Shown in pieces: positions 60,882-64,000 of a DNA stretch of 64,000 bases; position 1 is the stretch's first letter; each line of letters opens with the position of its first letter. The DNA is taken from NCBI RefSeq assembly GCF_025833875.1, contig NZ_JAOYOD010000001.1, positions 5,367,501 through 5,431,500 of the forward strand, given 5' to 3'. The DNA comes from Reichenbachiella ulvae (GTDB lineage: Bacteria; Bacteroidota; Bacteroidia; Cytophagales; Cyclobacteriaceae). Below the pieces are notes generated by a model. It was not told the origin of the DNA and made no database searches. It saw only the letters and a program-made list of their open reading frames with translations. A program made the position numbers and the translations under genes.

Positions 60882-61934
60882 ATGAAAAGAATTACCATCA
60901 AGGAAATCGCCAAAAGGGCGGGTGTATCTGTAGGAACGGTAGATCGAGTACTCCACAACAGAGGAGAAGTAGCAGAGGCTACCAAGAAGGAAGTACTGCG
61001 GATAGCCAAGGAAGGAAACTATACGACTAATGTCTTCGCTCGGAGCTTAAAGCTGAATCAAGTTCACAAGATAGCCGTTATCCTTCCGCTCGACAATGAG
61101 TACTGGCAGACTCAGCAAAGCGGAATCCAGGAAGCTGCTGAGGAATATGAGTCTTTGGGTTTGCAGTTGAAGTTCTTTCCTTTCGATCGTAGCAATCAGG
61201 GCTCCTTTCTATCCAAAGCAGCTATGGCGATAGAGGACCAACCCGATGCGGTGATATTGGCTCCCCTGATGGAGGAGGAGGCAACGGACATTTGTAGTCA
61301 GTTGGGCAAATTGAAAATCCCTTTTGTTTTTGTTGATTCTAATCTGGAAAGACTTTCTCCTCTGGCATTCATAGGGCAGGATTCGGTACAAAGTGGCTAT
61401 TTGGCAGCTAAGCTATTGACTTATGGTTTATGGGAAGGGCCGGAGGTTTTCGTTTTGAAATATGCTGACTTTGACAGTCTTAACAAAACCATTGATGAAA
61501 GGTTAGAAGGTTTTAAGTCCTTTTATAAGGAGAAGAAATGGAAAACCGATCTGATCAAAGAAGTCAATGTAAAGAAGGAGTTTGATCCGGATGAGATCTT
61601 TGATAAGGATTCGGCGCTGGTTTTTGTTCCGAACTCACGTGCGCATCAGATTGCGAAGCGCCTTGCTTTGAAGGCCGGTGACAAACAATTCAGGATTGTA
61701 GGCTATGATTTGATTAGAGAAAATGCAGAAGCGCTGGATTCAGGACGTGTTGACTTTATTTTGGATCAGAACCCCAAGTTGCAAGGCCAACAAGGTATAC
61801 AAGCGATCTACAAAAAACTGATTGTGAATACAGAGGTGAAGCAATACCAGTTCATGCCACTGGAGGTAGTCACAAAAGAAAACCTAAAATACGCCAACTC
61901 TTATGATGGGTTAGGTACAAAAAAAGCCGAATAA
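60882..61934 (+). CDS. LacI-family regulator of the kdgK operon
   Basis: A 350-residue LacI protein: DNA-binding domain at residues 1-50 (ITIKEIAKRAGVSVGTVDRVLHNRG with hinge helix) and a periplasmic-binding-like effector domain (VILPLDNEYWQTQQSGIQEA onward). The start at 60882 (MKRITIKEI) is preferred over an upstream ATG seven codons earlier, since it fits the family. It is divergent from kdgK, and the palindromes CGTGTACGwwCACG between them are its likely sites. The inducer may be KDG or a related uronate, by inference. Confidence 0.92.
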   Translation: MKRITIKEIAKRAGVSVGTVDRVLHNRGEVAEATKKEVLRIAKEGNYTTNVFARSLKLNQVHKIAVILPLDNEYWQTQQSGIQEAAEEYESLGLQLKFFPFDRSNQGSFLSKAAMAIEDQPDAVILAPLMEEEATDICSQLGKLKIPFVFVDSNLERLSPLAFIGQDSVQSGYLAAKLLTYGLWEGPEVFVLKYADFDSLNKTIDERLEGFKSFYKEKKWKTDLIKEVNVKKEFDPDEIFDKDSALVFVPNSRAHQIAKRLALKAGDKQFRIVGYDLIRENAEALDSGRVDFILDQNPKLQGQQGIQAIYKKLIVNTEVKQYQFMPLEVVTKENLKYANSYDGLGTKKAE

Positions 61935-62293
61935 ATCGGCCGTCTCTTTGGGAAAAAGAGGGTAAAGGTTGGCTCATAGAGTCGAAACTACAAGCTGATT
62001 ATACTAAGATCAAGTAGAGCATTACTGGTAATGTCTTCAATAAAATAGTATAAAACAAAATTGACCTTTTTAACATTTTCATCTTTTATCAAGTTTTAAT
62101 TCTTACTCAAATTTCCTCATTTTGAGAGACTAAGGAAATACAGGAATCGCTTAAATCCATTTGTAGGTATTTTTCTTAATGTGTTGAAAGTCATAGGGTC
62201 ATGATTTTAATGTGAATTGTTTGCTGGCTTACGCAAAGTGAATATTTAAGCCTGTGATCATTTGATCCCGCATTACTTAGCTACCTTTGCTTT
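61935..62293. other. Intergenic region with AT-rich stretch
   Basis: About 360 bases between lacI and the ygiQ gene. It begins with a small GCCGA/TCGGC hairpin at the lacI stop, then an AT-rich tract with no open frame. The only clear element is the ygiQ promoter at its end. Confidence 0.45.
62261..62289 (+). promoter_or_regulatory. Promoter of ygiQ, possibly leaderless
   Basis: TTTG (62261-62264), 17 bases and TACCTTTG (62282-62289) match the Bacteroidota promoter pattern. The ATG at 62294 is only four bases further on, where transcription itself should begin, so the mRNA may have almost no leader. Confidence 0.65.
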
Positions 62294-64000
62294 ATGATCT
62301 CAAATAGGCCCATTACGGATTGGTTGCCCATAACCAGAAAAGAAGTGCTAGAACGAGGATGGGACGAACTCGATGTAATCATTATTTCCGGAGATGCATA
62401 TGTGGATCACCCGGCCTTTGGTGGTGCTGTGATCGGGCGAATCATAGAAAGCGAAGGCTACAAAGTAGGCATCATCCCACAGCCCAACTGGCAGGATGAT
62501 TTGAGAGATTTTAAAAAATTCGGGAAGCCCAAAATGTTTTTTGGGGTGACTTCTGGTTGTATGGACTCGATGGTCAATCACTATACGGCCAACAAAAGAA
62601 GGAGATCCAATGATGCCTATACGCCTGGAGGCGAAGCGGGTTTTAGGCCTGACTATGCAACCATTACCTATACCAAAATACTGAAAGAACTCTACCCTGA
62701 CGTACCCGTGGTGATCGGTGGGGTAGAAGCCAGCCTGCGACGTGTAACGCACTATGACTATTGGTCGGATCAGCTGATGCCTTCCATCCTTGTGGACAGT
62801 GGGGCAGACATGTTGGTCTATGGCATGGGTGAGCAGCCTTTACGTGAACTATTGAGATTGTTGGGTAAAGGGGCGCCATTTGATCAGTTGACCAATATCG
62901 CTCAAACGAGTTATCTGGCACCTCGACACGAACCTGTACCAGACAGTCAGTGGAAGACTATCGCTCTGAGTAGCCATGAAAAATGCCTTAGAGATAAAAA
63001 ATCCTATGCGGCGAACTTCAAACACGTAGAGCAGGAGTCCAACAAGTTGAAAGCTGATCGCATCATTCAGGCAGCAGGCGATCATACGGTGGTGATCAAC
63101 CCACCTTACTACACGATGACAGAGACAGAAATTGATCAGTCATTTGATTTGCCCTATACACGATTGCCACACCCGAAATACAAGAAACGTGGAGCGATTC
63201 CGGCCTATGAAATGATTAAGTTCTCGGTCAACATGCACCGTGGTTGTTTTGGTGGCTGTAGTTTCTGTACCATTTCTGCTCATCAGGGCAAGTTCATTGC
63301 GAGTAGATCCAAAGAGTCGATCATGAAAGAAGTGGATCAGGTGACGGAGATGGAAGGCTTCAAAGGATACATTTCGGATCTTGGCGGTCCATCTGCCAAT
63401 ATGTATGGTCTGAAAGGAAAGGTTCAGGAAATTTGCGACCGATGTGTCAGTCCTTCTTGTATTCACCCGGTGATTTGTAGTAATCTGGATACGGATCATT
63501 CCTCTATGACCGAACTATACAGGGAAGTAGACAAACACCCTAAGGTCAAAAAGGCCTTTGTAGGCAGTGGCATTCGATACGATTTGTTAGTGGAGGGCTA
63601 TAACAAAAATGCCAACGACAGCATCAACGAATACATGGAGCAGGTGGTGACTCGACACATTTCGGGTCGATTGAAAGTAGCCCCAGAGCACACGGCAGAC
63701 GAAACGCTACGAGTGATGCGAAAGCCTTCTTTCAAGCACTTTCATGATTTTAAAAAGAAATACGATCACTACAACAAAAAGCACAATCTGAATCAGCCTT
63801 TGATTCCATACTTTATCTCCAGTCACCCGGGCTGCAAGGAGGAGGATATGGCGAATCTCGCAGCAGAGACGAAGGATATGGGCTTCATGCTGGAGCAAGT
63901 GCAGGATTTTACGCCTACACCGATGACGGTGGCTACTGTGATCTACTACTCAGGCTACCATCCCTATACGATGGACAAAATGTACGTGCCTAAATCAGAG
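62294..64000 (+). CDS. YgiQ-family radical SAM protein (3' end outside window)
   Basis: The first 569 codons of a YgiQ-type protein; the frame is open to the right edge. It starts MISNRPITDWLPITRKE, has a cobalamin-binding-like N-terminal fold (VIIISGDAYVDHPAFGGAVIGR, VIGGVEASLRRVTHYDYW) and the radical SAM core in MHRGCFGGCSFCTISAHQG (CxxxCxxC). Later segments GSGIRYDLL and KVAPEHTAD are typical. Its substrate is unknown. The usual length is 600-700 residues, so only the tail is missing. Confidence 0.95.
   Translation, partial: MISNRPITDWLPITRKEVLERGWDELDVIIISGDAYVDHPAFGGAVIGRIIESEGYKVGIIPQPNWQDDLRDFKKFGKPKMFFGVTSGCMDSMVNHYTANKRRRSNDAYTPGGEAGFRPDYATITYTKILKELYPDVPVVIGGVEASLRRVTHYDYWSDQLMPSILVDSGADMLVYGMGEQPLRELLRLLGKGAPFDQLTNIAQTSYLAPRHEPVPDSQWKTIALSSHEKCLRDKKSYAANFKHVEQESNKLKADRIIQAAGDHTVVINPPYYTMTETEIDQSFDLPYTRLPHPKYKKRGAIPAYEMIKFSVNMHRGCFGGCSFCTISAHQGKFIASRSKESIMKEVDQVTEMEGFKGYISDLGGPSANMYGLKGKVQEICDRCVSPSCIHPVICSNLDTDHSSMTELYREVDKHPKVKKAFVGSGIRYDLLVEGYNKNANDSINEYMEQVVTRHISGRLKVAPEHTADETLRVMRKPSFKHFHDFKKKYDHYNKKHNLNQPLIPYFISSHPGCKEEDMANLAAETKDMGFMLEQVQDFTPTPMTVATVIYYSGYHPYTMDKMYVPKSE

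Noticed and set aside
61920..61945. Terminator at the lacI stop (GCCGA/TCGGC)
   Set aside because: The stem is only five bases and the T run lies on the minus strand, where no gene would need it.

Overview
The window reads as chromosomal DNA of a marine Bacteroidota, most likely a Cytophagales relative of Reichenbachiella or Marinoscillum. This rests on Bacteroidota-type promoters (TTTG then TAnnTTTG), an Na+-NQR subunit, many short-signal lipoproteins, an EgtB/EgtD pair, a GH3-type acyl-adenylating protein, a Nudix-type sugar regulator and marine-polysaccharide enzymes. The genus is inference. No prophage, insertion sequence, CRISPR array or rRNA is visible; one tRNA-Leu(GAG) is present.

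Region by region. 0-9 kb: chemoreceptor tail, arginase-fold protein with a degraded metal site, lone nqrF, a radical SAM gene behind a RelE/ParE-type toxin-antitoxin pair, pyrF, an M20 dipeptidase and a THUMP rRNA methyltransferase. 8.7-9.9 kb: a MerR regulator divergent from a MerF-like protein and a YnfA-family protein, a probable metal-response cassette with a folded leader. 9.9-13.8 kb: lineage-specific lipoproteins, short palindromic repeats and an array of eight 21-bp units framed by inverted repeats. 13.9-16.3 kb: a BNR_4 propeller protein resembling PL24/PL25 ulvan lyases plus a GH105 unsaturated uronyl hydrolase. 16.7-21.1 kb: C39-like peptidase, RLAN/RimK ATP-grasp ligase, GCS2 ligase and N-formylglutamate amidohydrolase-like enzyme, a tightly packed predicted peptide-amide biosynthesis operon of unknown product. 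21-23 kb: three copies of a ~148-bp palindromic-ended repeat, two of them bracketing a GIY-YIG nuclease gene. 23-31.8 kb: histidine utilisation (hutH-hutU-hutI one way, a LysR regulator, an M20 deacylase and hutF the other way). 32-46.6 kb: housekeeping (rseP, dxr, GH3, M42 peptidase, tRNA, egtD-egtB, sod, tadA, aspS, BamA-like OMP, response regulator). 46.7-52.5 kb: galactose operon galE-galK-symporter-galT behind a divergent Nudix/NrtR-type regulator and two matching operators. 52.5-57.4 kb: two paralogous lipoproteins built from Cys-framed EF-hand-like repeats, one with collagen-like Gly-Thr-Asp linkers. 57.5-62 kb: KDPG aldolase, PPi-type phosphofructokinase and KDG kinase with a divergent LacI regulator. 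The window ends inside a YgiQ radical SAM gene.

How the genes fit together. Ulvan- or uronate-type degradation (lyase and GH105) yields unsaturated uronates that normally become KDG, which the KDG kinase and KDPG aldolase would process, although the two loci are 43 kb apart. The hut genes lead from histidine to N-formylglutamate; no classical hutG lies in the cluster, but an M20 enzyme overlaps hutF and a formylglutamate-amidohydrolase-family gene sits in the amidoligase operon nearby. EgtD/EgtB use histidine for ergothioneine-type thiol synthesis.
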